Shown: positions 30,252 to 38,866, counted from the first letter of the stretch. The stretch: DNA of 42,056 nt from UBA1268 sp965662195 (GCA_965662195.1 CBFIHA010000026.1:1-42056); one strand, 5' to 3'. Program-made: numbers and translations. Notes: generated by a model from the sequence alone, not told the origin.

Positions 30252-31838
30252 ATGGCGGATCTGCACGGTCGTAATTTCATTGCCGGCACACTCTGTGACG
30301 GGGACAACAGCCTGCGGGCAACCAGTCCGCTCGATGGCAGCCTGTTGCCGGAGCAGTTCTGCCTGGCGTCACTGGAAGACGTCGAGACCGCGATGCAGGC
30401 GGCAGCAGCAGCAGCTGAGCCCTTGGCCGCCACGATCGGTGAGACCCGGGCCCGGTTCCTCGAGCGAATTGCCGGCGAGCTCATGGACCTGGGCGATGCC
30501 CTGATCGAACGGGCCGGCCTCGAGACGGGCTTGCCGGCAGCACGCTTGACCGGTGAACGGGGCCGGACCGTCAACCAGCTGAAGCTCTTTGCAGCCGCCG
30601 CCCGGGACGGGTCGTGGGTCGACGCCCGGATTGAACGGGCCCTTCCCGACCGGCAGCCGTTGCCACGGCCTGACCTGCGGCGGCTGAAGCGACCGATCGG
30701 GCCGGTGGTGGTCTTTGGCAGCAGCAACTTTCCGCTTGCCTTTTCGGTGGCCGGCGGTGATACCGCCAGTGCCCTCTGCACCGGCAACCCGGTCGTGGTG
30801 AAGGCCCACCGGGCCCATCCCGGCACATCGGAACTGGTTGCCGGGGCAATCCAGCGGGCGGTCGATGCCTGTGATCTGCCACCCGGCACGTTCTCGATGC
30901 TGCACGGCCAGGGCAGCGTGATTGGCACGGCACTGGTGCAGCACCCGGCCACGCAGGCGGTCGGCTTTACCGGTTCACGGGCTGCCGGCCGGGCCCTCTG
31001 CGATGCGGCCGCCGCGCGGCCCGACCCGATTCCGGTCTTCGCGGAGATGAGCAGCCTCAACCCGGTGTTTCTGTTGCCGGCCGCACTCGCTGACCGGGCT
31101 GGTGAGCTTGCCCGGGGCTTCGTCGGCTCGATGACCCTCGGGGTGGGCCAGTTCTGCACCAAGCCGGGATTGGTCTTTGCAGTGGCCGGGCCGGAGCTGG
31201 ACAGTTTCAAAGCGGCCGTTGTTGTGGCAGTCGCTGCCATCGCCCCGGCTTCGATGCTGACCAGTGAGATCCGTGATGCTTTTGAACAGGGGCGTGAGGG
31301 TGTCACCAGCCAGCCGGGCACACAGGTGCTGGCCCGCGCGGCCACCGCAGCCGCTGCCGACCGCACCGAGGCGGCAGGCCTTGTCGTGGAGACCGACGCC
31401 GACACGTTCCTGGCTTCAGAGCGGCTGGCCGCCGAGGTGTTTGGGCCGTTTGCGGTGGTGGTGGCAGTGACCTCGACCGACCAGCTGTTACAGATTGCCC
31501 GCCGCCTCGAGGGGCAGCTGACCGCCACGCTGCACGGCAGTCCCGACGATCTTGCCGGGGCAGCGCCGCTGCTCGAACTGCTGGCGACCCGGGCGGGGCG
31601 GCTGATCGTCAACGGCTGGCCGACAGGCGTGGAGGTCTGCACCGCCATGCAGCATGGCGGGCCCTGGCCAGCCACCAGCGACGCCCGCTTTACCAGTGTC
31701 GGCACGGCGGCGCTTGAGCGGTTCATCCGCCCGGTCTGCTATCAGGATGTGCCGCAGTCGCTGCTGCCCACGGCCCTCAAGGATGACAACCCGCTGGGCA
31801 TCCGCCGGCTGGTCGACGGCGTTCTTGAGCAGCCCTGA
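30252..31838 (+). CDS. Aldehyde dehydrogenase, alpha-ketoglutarate semialdehyde type
   Basis: 528-residue NAD(P)+-dependent aldehyde dehydrogenase. ATG 30252 follows a strong GAGGAGGA (30238-30245). Catalytic Cys302 is in GVGQFCTKPGL and the general-base Glu265 in FAEMSSLNPV. The stretch FGSSNFPLAFSVAGGDTASA with VVVKAHRAHPGTSELV is characteristic of 2,5-dioxovalerate (alpha-ketoglutarate semialdehyde) dehydrogenases of the KGSADH group. In oxidative pentose and hexarate pathways this enzyme makes 2-oxoglutarate, which fits the dehydratase and DapA-family genes nearby. It follows a divergent spacer of 218 bp from the esterase gene. NADP preference is common in the group but not proven here. 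Confidence 0.92.
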   Translation: MADLHGRNFIAGTLCDGDNSLRATSPLDGSLLPEQFCLASLEDVETAMQAAAAAAEPLAATIGETRARFLERIAGELMDLGDALIERAGLETGLPAARLTGERGRTVNQLKLFAAAARDGSWVDARIERALPDRQPLPRPDLRRLKRPIGPVVVFGSSNFPLAFSVAGGDTASALCTGNPVVVKAHRAHPGTSELVAGAIQRAVDACDLPPGTFSMLHGQGSVIGTALVQHPATQAVGFTGSRAAGRALCDAAAARPDPIPVFAEMSSLNPVFLLPAALADRAGELARGFVGSMTLGVGQFCTKPGLVFAVAGPELDSFKAAVVVAVAAIAPASMLTSEIRDAFEQGREGVTSQPGTQVLARAATAAAADRTEAAGLVVETDADTFLASERLAAEVFGPFAVVVAVTSTDQLLQIARRLEGQLTATLHGSPDDLAGAAPLLELLATRAGRLIVNGWPTGVEVCTAMQHGGPWPATSDARFTSVGTAALERFIRPVCYQDVPQSLLPTALKDDNPLGIRRLVDGVLEQP

Positions 31839-32375
31839 GCCTCAGGCCACCCGGGGGCGGGACAGCGGACCGAGGCTGGTGGCAACCAGCGAACCGGCAT
31901 GTGCATCTGCATGCCTGCGTCACCGACTGGGTGTTCAAGCGGTGCGTCGAAGGTGGCACCGTGACGTTCCACGCAGCTCAGCCGCTCATAGCGGCTGAGC
32001 CGGCGACTGTTACCCGGCGATTGCGGCTGCGGCTGGTACGGTGGTTCCGGCGGATCGTAGACGGCCGGCAGGAGCCGGCTTCTTTCGAACCGGATGTTCG
32101 CGAGCGGAAGAAGGCCAGAATGGCTTCGACCGCGTGAAAAATTCTGTCGCATCTTGGCGAGCCACTCAAGCCGCCGCGCGTGTCACCAGCCCGGGGACCG
32201 CCCGTCGACGCGAAAAACCGCTCCGTGAAGCATATACAGGTGCTGGGCACGCACGCCAGCCTGACAGACTCCGCTCCGCCTAGGGGATGGTTGTGCTGGG
32301 CGCTCACTCACCGCTAACTGTCCGTGGAAAAAGCTCTCCATGGCCCCTGCCCCCGAATGCGGGAGAACGATAGTC
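31839..32375. other. Non-coding and relic region after the aldehyde dehydrogenase
   Basis: Apart from the IS91-type fragment at 31893-32079, I see no gene. Open frames on both strands are short and lack domains. Bases 32318-32348 share a loose resemblance (ctgtccgtggaaaa...) with the reverse complement of sequence near 33690, so the adjacent ISL3-type element may extend beyond its clear inverted repeats. Confidence 0.5.
31893..32079 (+). mobile_element. IS91-type transposase relic A (internal fragment)
   Basis: The plus frame reads HLHACVTDWVFKR, then VEGGTVTFHAAQPL and RLRLRLVRWFRR, which matches the His-rich middle region of IS91/IS801-like Y2 transposases. It aligns with relic B at 41446-41607. 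Directly after RWFRR (32046) the sequence jumps to one that in relic B lies some 210 bp further on: 34 bases at 32046-32079 are identical to 41820-41853. Relic A is therefore an internally deleted derivative. Neither the N-terminal zinc-finger part nor the catalytic tyrosine region is present. Confidence 0.75.
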
Positions 32376-32425
32376 CATTTGGGCAACACCCGAAAACGCC
32401 GCGGGTTTTCGGGATTGCCAATCGC
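32376..32425 (+). repeat. Left inverted repeat of ISL3-type element
   Basis: Begins catttgggcaacaccc and ends ttgccaatcgc. It pairs with 33611-33659 with a handful of mismatches and a one-base gap. Outer boundary uncertain. Confidence 0.75.
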
Positions 32426-32463
32426 CGCTTCCTGCGGCGGCAGACTTTATCCACAGTCCGCTC

Positions 32464-32545
32464 ACGGCAGGTGCCCTCTCTTCGTGAAGCTCGATCCCGC
32501 TGCCGCATTGAATGCAGTTCGGAGGCAGTCTGCGCGGAGGACAAA
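32464..32545. repeat. IS91-type terminal segment, copy A
   Basis: 82 bases align without gaps to 41929-42010 with about 13 differences. In the other copy this segment starts at the transposase stop codon, so it is read here as the downstream end of an IS91-type element. It lies inside the ISL3 element where the transposase N-terminus should be. Confidence 0.75.
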
Positions 32546-32609
32546 AGATTGTCGGTACCTCTTTTTCTTGGTCCCAAGCAGAATCTGTTGGTAAAAACCG
32601 GCCCGGCAT

Positions 32610-33583
32610 GAGCCGCTCCCCTGGGCCGAGGGCAAGGGACACCTCACGACGAGCTACCGCTGGTTCCTGGCCCGGTGGGCGAAGCGGCTGTCGTGGACGG
32701 ATACGGCAGTCGCCTTCAACACGACCTGGGAGAACGTGTTTCGCTCCGTAAAACACGCGGTCTTGTGGGGAGTGGCCCACCGGGATCTCTCGGGCATCGA
32801 GGCGATCGGTGTCGACGAGATCCACTGGTGCCGCGGCCATACCTATCTCACGCTCGTCTACCAGATCACCGGCTGCAAGCGACTGCTCTGGGTGTCGCAT
32901 GTGCGCACCGAGCAGAGCCTGCGGAAGTTCTTCGAGGCACTCACCGACGACGTCCGGACCGGCATCCGTTTCGTCTGCAGCGACATGTGGAAGCCCTCCC
33001 TCAACGTGATCGCGGAGCAGATTCCGCAGGCCCTGCACGTCGTCGACCGCTTCCAGATCATGCGGAACATGAACCTGGCGATCGACGAGGTGCGGCGGCA
33101 GGAGTTCGCCCAGCTGCGCCGGGATGGCTACGAGCCGGCCCTCACCAGTTCCCGTTGGTGCCTGCTCAAGCGGCCCGAGAACCTCACCGAGAACCAGGCC
33201 ACAAGTTCGCCGAGCTCTTGGAGTACAACGTCAAGAGCGTCCGGGCCCATCTGCTCCTTGAGGAGTTACAGCGGTTCTGGGAATACGCCAGCCCGGCATG
33301 GGCGGGCAAGTTCCTCGAGTCGTGGTGCACTCAAGCCCTGCGCAGCCGGCTTACTCCAATGAAGAAAGTCGCCAAGAGCCTGCGGCGGCACCGGACGCTG
33401 ATCATCAACTGGTTCCTCGCCCTGGGCGCCATCTCGGCAGGTGTCGTCGAGGGATTCAATGGCAAGGCGAAACTGACCACCAGAAAAGCGTATGGCTTCC
33501 GCACGCCACAAGGCATCGAATTCGCGTTGTTTCATGTGATGGGGAACCTACCCGAGCCCGAAGTCACCCACAGATTCTGCTGA
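32610..33583 (+). pseudogene. ISL3-family transposase, truncated and frameshifted
   Basis: Homology starts at EPLPWAEGKGHLTTSYRWF, the usual post-zinc-finger segment; the frame has a stop just upstream (32592-32594) and the N-terminal C-x-x-C zinc finger is missing. One frame runs to about 33200 (NLTENQ), then homology continues in another (GHKFAELLEYNVKSV) to TGA 33583, indicating a single-base frameshift near 33195-33205. The catalytic triad is still readable: Asp in GVDEIHW, Asp in CSDMWKP and Glu in VVEGFNGKAK. The C-terminus AYGFRTPQGIEFALFHVMG is normal for ISL3. The gene cannot make a full transposase. Confidence 0.88.
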
Positions 33584-33610
33584 GGAGGCCAGAAAAAGGG
33601 TTGCTCTATC

Positions 33611-33659
33611 GCGATTGACAACCCCGAAAACCCTCAGCATTTTGGGTGTTGCCCAAGTG
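33611..33659 (-). repeat. Right inverted repeat of ISL3-type element
   Basis: Reverse complement begins cacttgggcaacaccc and ends ttgtcaatcgc, matching the left repeat at 32376-32425. It lies 27 bp after the transposase stop. Confidence 0.75.
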
Positions 33660-33768
33660 AAAAAGGGGTCGGAAGGGTTTTCCACAGGCAGCTAGCCTTG
33701 GCCTCACCTATTTCGACGGCAAGCTCTGGCGGGTAGGGAACACAGCAGCACCGCCCACGAATGGTTGG

Positions 33769-34680
33769 TCACAGGGCTTCAAAAATGGGCGGGGTGGCCC
33801 CTTCGTGCCGGCGGTCCCAGTCTGCCTGCCGAACACTATTTCCACTTTCGAGCTGAGCCGTGAGCGGACTTTCAATCGCACCAAAAACTGTTGAGACCAA
33901 AAGCTTCGGACACCGTCGGGCTTCAGCAACAGCAAACGCTTTTTCGGGTGATCCGCAATGGCTCATTCGCAGGTCCATCAGAATGACATCCCCCGCCTCT
34001 ACCCGTGGCGAATCGATAGTGTCTTCATCAGATGGAGTCGATTCGTCATCTGAATCAAGCCGGCATCGCCTCAGGTGTGAGCCTGCAATAAGCCGCAAAG
34101 AACTTGATCTCTGGAGATAGAGAAGTGCTTTAAATAGCACACCGTGCAATGAATCCCAAATTAAGTTTTGATCCAAATACTTCTGGTAGGGGCCGCGGAG
34201 CAAATCACGATGCCAACCTTGTGAGCGATTCATCGTGATGTCTGATAGCCCGACAGTCCGGACACCCTTGCCACCCACAGCCGCATCAAGGACTGCCCTT
34301 ATCTGCGACTGACTGCTGACAAGTTCATGCAGAGGCCGCAAGGTCGGTAACCGATGAAAACCCGCTCGATGGCCTGCCGATGGCGTGGGCCGTGTATTCC
34401 GCAAGAGCCCGCGCTGTTCAAGAATCGTTGCCCGGGCAGCTTCGATCGTTGGCATCGAATGAATTGCTTGAAGAACGACATACCCCTTGTTCCGCAGTTC
34501 TTCGGCAGCAGCCTGAATTCCATCTCCGTCAGCAGATGTAGGCATGAACAAGGCCTTCTCTCCTCGCATTTGTTCTCCAGCGCAAACGACTCGAGTCGCG
34601 TACAGCTTTCTGAACTTCTCTGCCAAAGCCTCCAGCCTAGCACTCGCGGAGTCCGACGGCCACCAGTATTCTTCAGTCAC
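33769..34680 (-). CDS. Phytanoyl-CoA dioxygenase (PhyH) family Fe(II)/2-oxoglutarate oxygenase
   Basis: About 303 residues if started at GTG 34680. The open frame extends to 34926, but that would overlap the divergent gene by about 180 bp, so the shorter start is preferred; ATG 34569 is another option. The metal site is visible: His and Asp in GWHRDLLRGPY (about residues 156-158) and distal His in MDLRMSHCGSP. The substrate-side strands SLRLIAGSHLRR and KLLVSTVFGAIE match the family. Such enzymes hydroxylate small molecules or glycan/lipid groups. Base composition is visibly poorer in G+C than the genes before 31.8 kb. It is divergent from a glycosyltransferase-methyltransferase fusion (67 bp apart), suggesting a shared role in modifying a surface or secreted product; this is inference. 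Confidence 0.8.
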   Translation of the reverse strand: MTEEYWWPSDSASARLEALAEKFRKLYATRVVCAGEQMRGEKALFMPTSADGDGIQAAAEELRNKGYVVLQAIHSMPTIEAARATILEQRGLLRNTRPTPSAGHRAGFHRLPTLRPLHELVSSQSQIRAVLDAAVGGKGVRTVGLSDITMNRSQGWHRDLLRGPYQKYLDQNLIWDSLHGVLFKALLYLQRSSSLRLIAGSHLRRCRLDSDDESTPSDEDTIDSPRVEAGDVILMDLRMSHCGSPEKAFAVAEARRCPKLLVSTVFGAIESPLTAQLESGNSVRQADWDRRHEGATPPIFEAL

Positions 34681-34747
34681 TGAGTACCGTCGCAAAGAAG
34701 GCTGAGTTGCACAAACTGCACGCTGAAACCGAAGGGGCAGGGCTATC

Positions 34748-36889
34748 GTGATAGATTTGGACCAGGTTGATTCATACTGGTTGTCCCAGGTGAAAGAGTT
34801 TCTCGTTGCCGAGCCAACGCCAAACAGCCTTTCCCCAGTCGTTGAAAGGTTCGCCACTGACGCAGTTCGCGAGCTACGTGCCAATCGCCCAATTGATGCA
34901 TCGGCAGCTGCCCGTAACGCTGTCAATGCGAGTCAAGGCGACCCCACATCGACAGCATTTGCGCTTTCCCTGCTGGCCTGTAGTTTGCTGCTGCAAAATG
35001 AGTTCGCGGCAGCATCGGAGGCCGCTGCCAATGCCTTGACCCATCGACCGGAACACCCTGGCCTGATTTATTCTGCCGGACTTATTGAACTCCGTCGGGG
35101 TGAAGTCGCTGCCGCGGCCAGAAATTTTGAACGCGCCGTCAAGATCGCTCCTGACCTTGGGCTTGCCTGGGCAGGCCTGGCCGTCATCCGTAGTCTTCAG
35201 CAAGATCATACCCGCACCGAAATTGCCGCTCGCCGCGCAATCTCGTTGAATACGTCGCTCGGAGGAAAGCTGGTTGAGTTGACACTCCTCCAGGCGACCT
35301 ATCACCTTGGAAAGTCGATAGAGGGTCCCTGTGATTTTTCGGCACTCCAACACGACCCCGAGGCCATACTTGACGACCTACTCGCACGGATGCCGCCTGT
35401 CCCAGAAGAGGCGTTTGATCACCCTGCTAATGATCAGCCAATTCTTTTTATTTACGCTGATCACTCCTATGTCATCAAGTATGCAATACCCCTGATCCTT
35501 TCATTGAGTGCGATTGGGACAGGCTGCCGGATTCACCTGCACGTTGCAAATCCTGGCTTTGCACTCCAATCACTTATCAAGCGGCTTCGCACTTGCCTCA
35601 ACAACATTCCGCTTGTCGTTTCGACTGAAACTGTCCAGCCCACCCATTTCGCACAACCACCAATTTTCTATTCCTGCGCCCGTTTTATACGGTGCTACAG
35701 CCTCCTCAAAAGGAGCCGGCAACCGGTTCTTGTCCTTGACGCTGATCTGCTGGCCCGAAATGATCCAAAAGATATTTTTGAATCCGCACCCAATGCCGAC
35801 GTAATCCTTTCAGAAAGCAAGCATGATCCGTTATGGGGCAGGATATTTGCTGGCGGTGTCGGCCTACGACCAACTCCGGGTGGACTCAAGTACGCTGCGC
35901 GTGTTGCCGCAGTCATTGGCGACAACCTGATAAAGCAGACTGGCCGGTGGTTCCTTGACCAAATTGCACTGGAAATATGCCGTGATAATGCTCCGGCAGA
36001 AACAAGCTTTGCGATGGTACCCAAACAACAGATGGCAAGTCGCAGTCATGCCGCTTCTGCCTTCTTCTCATCCGTGGTAAACGAGCAGAAGGATGCCGAC
36101 AACGCCCACACACGGCTTAGAAAAAAACTTTTGAAGGACGCCGGATTCACCCCGTTGCTCACTGAGCGCACGTATCAAACCACGACCGTAACGACACCTA
36201 GCGGCGCATTCCTCGTGGATACAGCTGATTCAGTGATTGGCCGCAGCGTGAAGCAAACCGGCCAGTGGTGCCCTCACGAGGTTGAATTACTCAGCAGAAT
36301 ACTCAGCCCTGGCCAGACGGTAGTGGATGGTGGCGCAAATATTGGAACACATACTGTTCCCTTGGCGAAAGTGGTTGGCAGCCAGGGCCGCGTCTATGCT
36401 TTTGAGCCGCAAAGGCTCGTCTTTCAGCAGCTTGCGGGCAATCTCGCCCTGAACCAACTGGTTAACGTCTTTGCCTTTCAAAAAGGACTGAGCAACAAGC
36501 GAGATACGATGCATGTCGATGCCCCCAAATTTCCAGGAAATTTGGGGTCTGTGCGGCTTTGTGTAGAGGACGCGCAGACGCTTGAAGAGGTCTCTGTCAT
36601 GCGGCTTGATGACCTCGCCCTAGACGCCTGCCATCTCATTAAACTTGATGTTGAAAATATGGAGTACGTTGCGATTGACGGAGCGAATGCAACGATTAGG
36701 CGGCACCGGCCAGTGTTGTATGTCGAAAACCATGACCTGTCAGCAGATTCGCCGCTGATTCGCCTCATCCATACTCTTGGTTACCGCATGTTCTGGCATG
36801 GGGTTGCCACCAAAAACCCGAACATGCTCTGCCTTCCCAATGAGTCACCGGTTCAGGTTACGGGCCTTGAAGCGATCAGCCCCTGTTAA
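34748..36889 (+). CDS. TPR - glycosyltransferase - FkbM methyltransferase fusion
   Basis: 713 residues from GTG 34748. Residues about 45-200 are TPR repeats (AARNAVNASQGD; LIYSAGLIELRRGEVAAAARNFERAV). Residues about 235-440 resemble a GT8/GT-A nucleotide-sugar glycosyltransferase: LFIYADHSYVIKYAIPLILS, then a DxD-type motif in PVLVLDADLLARND (about 330) and IFAGGVGLRP. Residues about 495-705 are an FkbM-type SAM methyltransferase: VVDGGANIGTHTVPLAKVVG (about 526), YAFEPQ and HLIKLDVENMEYVAIDGA. All domain cores look intact. A protein of this kind would add and O-methylate a sugar on a glycan or lipid. G+C is visibly lower than in most of the window, and broken ISL3-type elements lie on both sides, indicating acquisition. 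The end touches the next relic. Confidence 0.85.
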   Translation: MIDLDQVDSYWLSQVKEFLVAEPTPNSLSPVVERFATDAVRELRANRPIDASAAARNAVNASQGDPTSTAFALSLLACSLLLQNEFAAASEAAANALTHRPEHPGLIYSAGLIELRRGEVAAAARNFERAVKIAPDLGLAWAGLAVIRSLQQDHTRTEIAARRAISLNTSLGGKLVELTLLQATYHLGKSIEGPCDFSALQHDPEAILDDLLARMPPVPEEAFDHPANDQPILFIYADHSYVIKYAIPLILSLSAIGTGCRIHLHVANPGFALQSLIKRLRTCLNNIPLVVSTETVQPTHFAQPPIFYSCARFIRCYSLLKRSRQPVLVLDADLLARNDPKDIFESAPNADVILSESKHDPLWGRIFAGGVGLRPTPGGLKYAARVAAVIGDNLIKQTGRWFLDQIALEICRDNAPAETSFAMVPKQQMASRSHAASAFFSSVVNEQKDADNAHTRLRKKLLKDAGFTPLLTERTYQTTTVTTPSGAFLVDTADSVIGRSVKQTGQWCPHEVELLSRILSPGQTVVDGGANIGTHTVPLAKVVGSQGRVYAFEPQRLVFQQLAGNLALNQLVNVFAFQKGLSNKRDTMHVDAPKFPGNLGSVRLCVEDAQTLEEVSVMRLDDLALDACHLIKLDVENMEYVAIDGANATIRRHRPVLYVENHDLSADSPLIRLIHTLGYRMFWHGVATKNPNMLCLPNESPVQVTGLEAISPC

Positions 36890-37884
36890 GCCCCAAGCTT
36901 TTGGTCCAGCCGGATTTTCATGGGTAGAGCCGTCGCCCACCGCCCGCAATAGAAGTAGATCAACACCTTGATCGGCTCCAGCCGGCTCCGCATCGCCCAG
37001 CTGGTCCATTGAGAGAAGAACCGACGAGCCCAGCCCTCCACCTGGAACGACAACAAGTGTTTGAGGTTCTCCTTGATCGCCCAGGCACGGGCAGTTTTGA
37101 GATCGCTTCCTGGGAGGAACCGGAACCCAGGCCGACGTCTCGGATGGACATTATCCTTGGAGGAGATCCAGAGGTACTTGGTGCCCTTCAGACGGTCGTC
37201 ATCCTCGGCGATCAGCAGCCGATTCTCCCACATGTCCATCGCGATTGCCTCGATGCCTGCGAGCTGCTCCGGGGTGCGGGACTCGTAAAAAGCAGCCAAA
37301 CTCGCCTTCTCCCGGCTTTCTGCAACGAACTCGACGGTGCCCCGATCAACGTCATTGACCATGGTGAGATAACGATGGCTTTTGCGGAACGCCTTCTCAT
37401 CGACGCCGATACGGGCGATGGCGGTGGCCTGTTTGCGGGCCAGCCCGCGGGCAACGGCTCGCTCGAGGACGTGCCAGGTTCGATCCCAGCTGATGCCGAC
37501 GAGCGTGCAGGCTCCCCTCACGGTTTGACAGGCCTGGACGGCGTCGATCACGAACCGCTCCATCAGCAGCGTGAAGCGGCTGTGGGGCTCTGCCCACGGC
37601 ACCTCGATCTGTAGTACTCCGTGCCCCGGGCACTCGAGTCATGGAACACGGGCATGGGCGAGCGTGTGGAACTGGCAGGTGTTCCGTGCCGCGGGGGCGT
37701 GGTCGTAGCACGCCAACTCCCGGCTACACTGCGGGCAGTTCCAGCGGCAGCTTTCGGCGTGCTCGACATGAACGTGAATCCCCGGTGACTCGACGTCCAG
37801 CTTCACGTCAGTGACCTTCAAAGGAGCGGTCAAGCCAAGAACGTGCAGATAGAAATCCCTGTCGAGTATCGGCCTTGCCTCCAT
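36886..37884 (-). pseudogene. ISL3-family transposase relic (nonsense codon and two internal deletions)
   Basis: One minus-strand frame runs from ATG 37884 to 36886 apart from a TGA at 37639-37641, where the family has Arg (CGA to TGA) in ARVP-x-LECPGHG. The N-terminal zinc finger is present (CRWNCPQCSRELACYDH, then NTCQFHTLAHARVP). GVDEKAF holds the first Asp and AMDMWE the second. From DMWE it jumps to NRLLIAEDDDRLKGTKYLW, skipping about 40 residues of family sequence. Near the end SRLEPI jumps to KVLIYFYCG, losing about 50 residues including the catalytic Glu. It is a different ISL3 subgroup from the element at 32.4-33.7 kb and in opposite orientation. I found no inverted repeats. Confidence 0.88.
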
Positions 37885-37939
37885 GGGAAGGCTGCATTCT
37901 CTCCTACGGACCTATCCACAAAAACCCCCGATGGACCCA

Positions 37940-38866
37940 TCATTTGTGCCGTGATCCGAGGCCAGCAAGCTGATGAGCGAGGCGGCGGACCTCTCGGACA
38001 ACCTTGGCAGACGTTTTTCGTGCTGTCTTCTGCAATGGCTCGGGTGTAAGGCACCGCTGGAGCAGGAAGTCGCGTGTTGAGAAGTAAGTGGCTATCGAGA
38101 AGGTCACATCGACGTCGAGCGGACATAGATCGACAAAGAATTCATGCCCGTGGGGCTCCGAGATGCGGGCGATGCGGAGCGATACCAAGCCGAACGCCTG
38201 AAGGTCGTGGAGCAGAAGCTCGAATGACTCAGGCGTGAAGGCCCAGCAGTGGGTGTCAATGTAGGTGTCGGGCGCGTGGCCGTCCTGGTCGAACCACGCT
38301 CGGTAAAATTCCAGGATTTTTCGATCTGGTATCCAGTGGCCGTTTTTTCCGGCCGTGCTGCGGTGTGCCTCCTCACGGAATGCCTGGTAGATCGTCGGCT
38401 TTTTTCGTTGCTCGTGGTAGGCCTGCAGCCACTCAGATACCTCGGTGATCTGTCGAAAGTGATCGAAGCAGAAGCGCTTGTCAGGAATAGCCATGCGGAG
38501 CGTACCGTTGGCGCCAAGTACGGCCGCACACTGTTGTAGAAAGCGAATTGGATCGGGTAGGTGTTCAAAATTATGGGATGAGAGTATCCAGTCAAATTTC
38601 TTGTCAGGTCCGTATTTCGCCACCGCGAGATCGGCGAGGTCGCAAGCGGAGCCGACAAGGTCGACGTCCTCGATGTCGGCAACGTACGTTGGGCCGAGAT
38701 TCGGATCGCTGGCTGCCCGCTGCCGGAGGTCGTCGGCATCAAAGACATCGATCGTGGTGACACGATAGCCTTCCCGACGCGGCGCGATCGGATTGAAGTA
38801 GGGCCCAATTTCAAGCACGCTGGCATCCGGCCTGACGTCCGCGCGAAGCCTCTCAAGACGATCCAC
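37940..38866 (-). CDS. SAM-dependent methyltransferase, class I
   Basis: 308 residues from GTG 38866, with AGGA about 9 bases ahead. Motif I is VLEIGPYFNPIAPRREGY, with the acidic end of the second strand in TIDVFDADDLR. FDWILSSHNFEHLPDPIRFL and GTLRMAIPDKRFCFDHFR follow the Methyltransf_11 plan. The AIPDKR-FCFDHFR block and the later HCWAFTPESFELLL are typical of methyltransferases in planctomycete and proteobacterial polysaccharide clusters. It is a paralogue of the broken gene at 40830. It looks intact. Substrate is likely a glycan or its precursor, by context. The C-terminal 70 residues are basic and poorly conserved. Confidence 0.85.
   Translation of the reverse strand: MDRLERLRADVRPDASVLEIGPYFNPIAPRREGYRVTTIDVFDADDLRQRAASDPNLGPTYVADIEDVDLVGSACDLADLAVAKYGPDKKFDWILSSHNFEHLPDPIRFLQQCAAVLGANGTLRMAIPDKRFCFDHFRQITEVSEWLQAYHEQRKKPTIYQAFREEAHRSTAGKNGHWIPDRKILEFYRAWFDQDGHAPDTYIDTHCWAFTPESFELLLHDLQAFGLVSLRIARISEPHGHEFFVDLCPLDVDVTFSIATYFSTRDFLLQRCLTPEPLQKTARKTSAKVVREVRRLAHQLAGLGSRHK

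Larger units (their letters stand above)
32376..33659 (+). mobile_element. ISL3-family insertion sequence relic with inverted repeats
   Basis: Imperfect terminal inverted repeats (32376-32425 and 33611-33659) bracket a broken ISL3-family transposase gene. Size about 1.28 kb suits the family. No 8-bp target duplication is visible directly outside these repeats, so the true ends may lie further out or the flanks have been rearranged. The left interior (32464-32545) is not ISL3 sequence but a copy of the terminal segment of the IS91-type element found at 41929-42010, so the element is a mosaic. Confidence 0.75.

Noticed and set aside
30191..31726. 511-codon open frame antisense to the aldehyde dehydrogenase
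   Set aside because: Ser/Arg/Ala-rich with no domain; a by-product of GC-rich third positions in the real gene opposite.
32447..32455. Perfect DnaA box (TTATCCACA), with near matches at 33678 and about 37911
   Set aside because: Single scattered boxes within or beside IS relics, without an AT-rich unwinding region, box cluster or dnaA/dnaN genes; not an origin.
32464..32545. Possible minus-strand coding (Cys-x-x-Cys-like NCIQCGS) shared with 41929-42010
   Set aside because: Differences show only a mild third-position excess over few sites, and the copy at 41929 starts at a transposase stop codon, so a non-coding element end is more likely.
33190..33210. Programmed frameshifting in the ISL3 transposase
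   Set aside because: ISL3 transposases are normally a single frame, there is no slippery heptamer at the joint, and the N-terminus is also missing; ordinary decay is simpler.
37639..37641. In-frame TGA as a selenocysteine or readthrough codon
   Set aside because: Family residue is Arg (CGA to TGA transition) and the gene has two further deletions including its catalytic Glu; a nonsense mutation fits.
32376..37884. Composite transposon formed by the two ISL3 elements
   Set aside because: The two transposases belong to different ISL3 subgroups and no matching inverted repeats were found for the second, so they could not have moved together as one unit.
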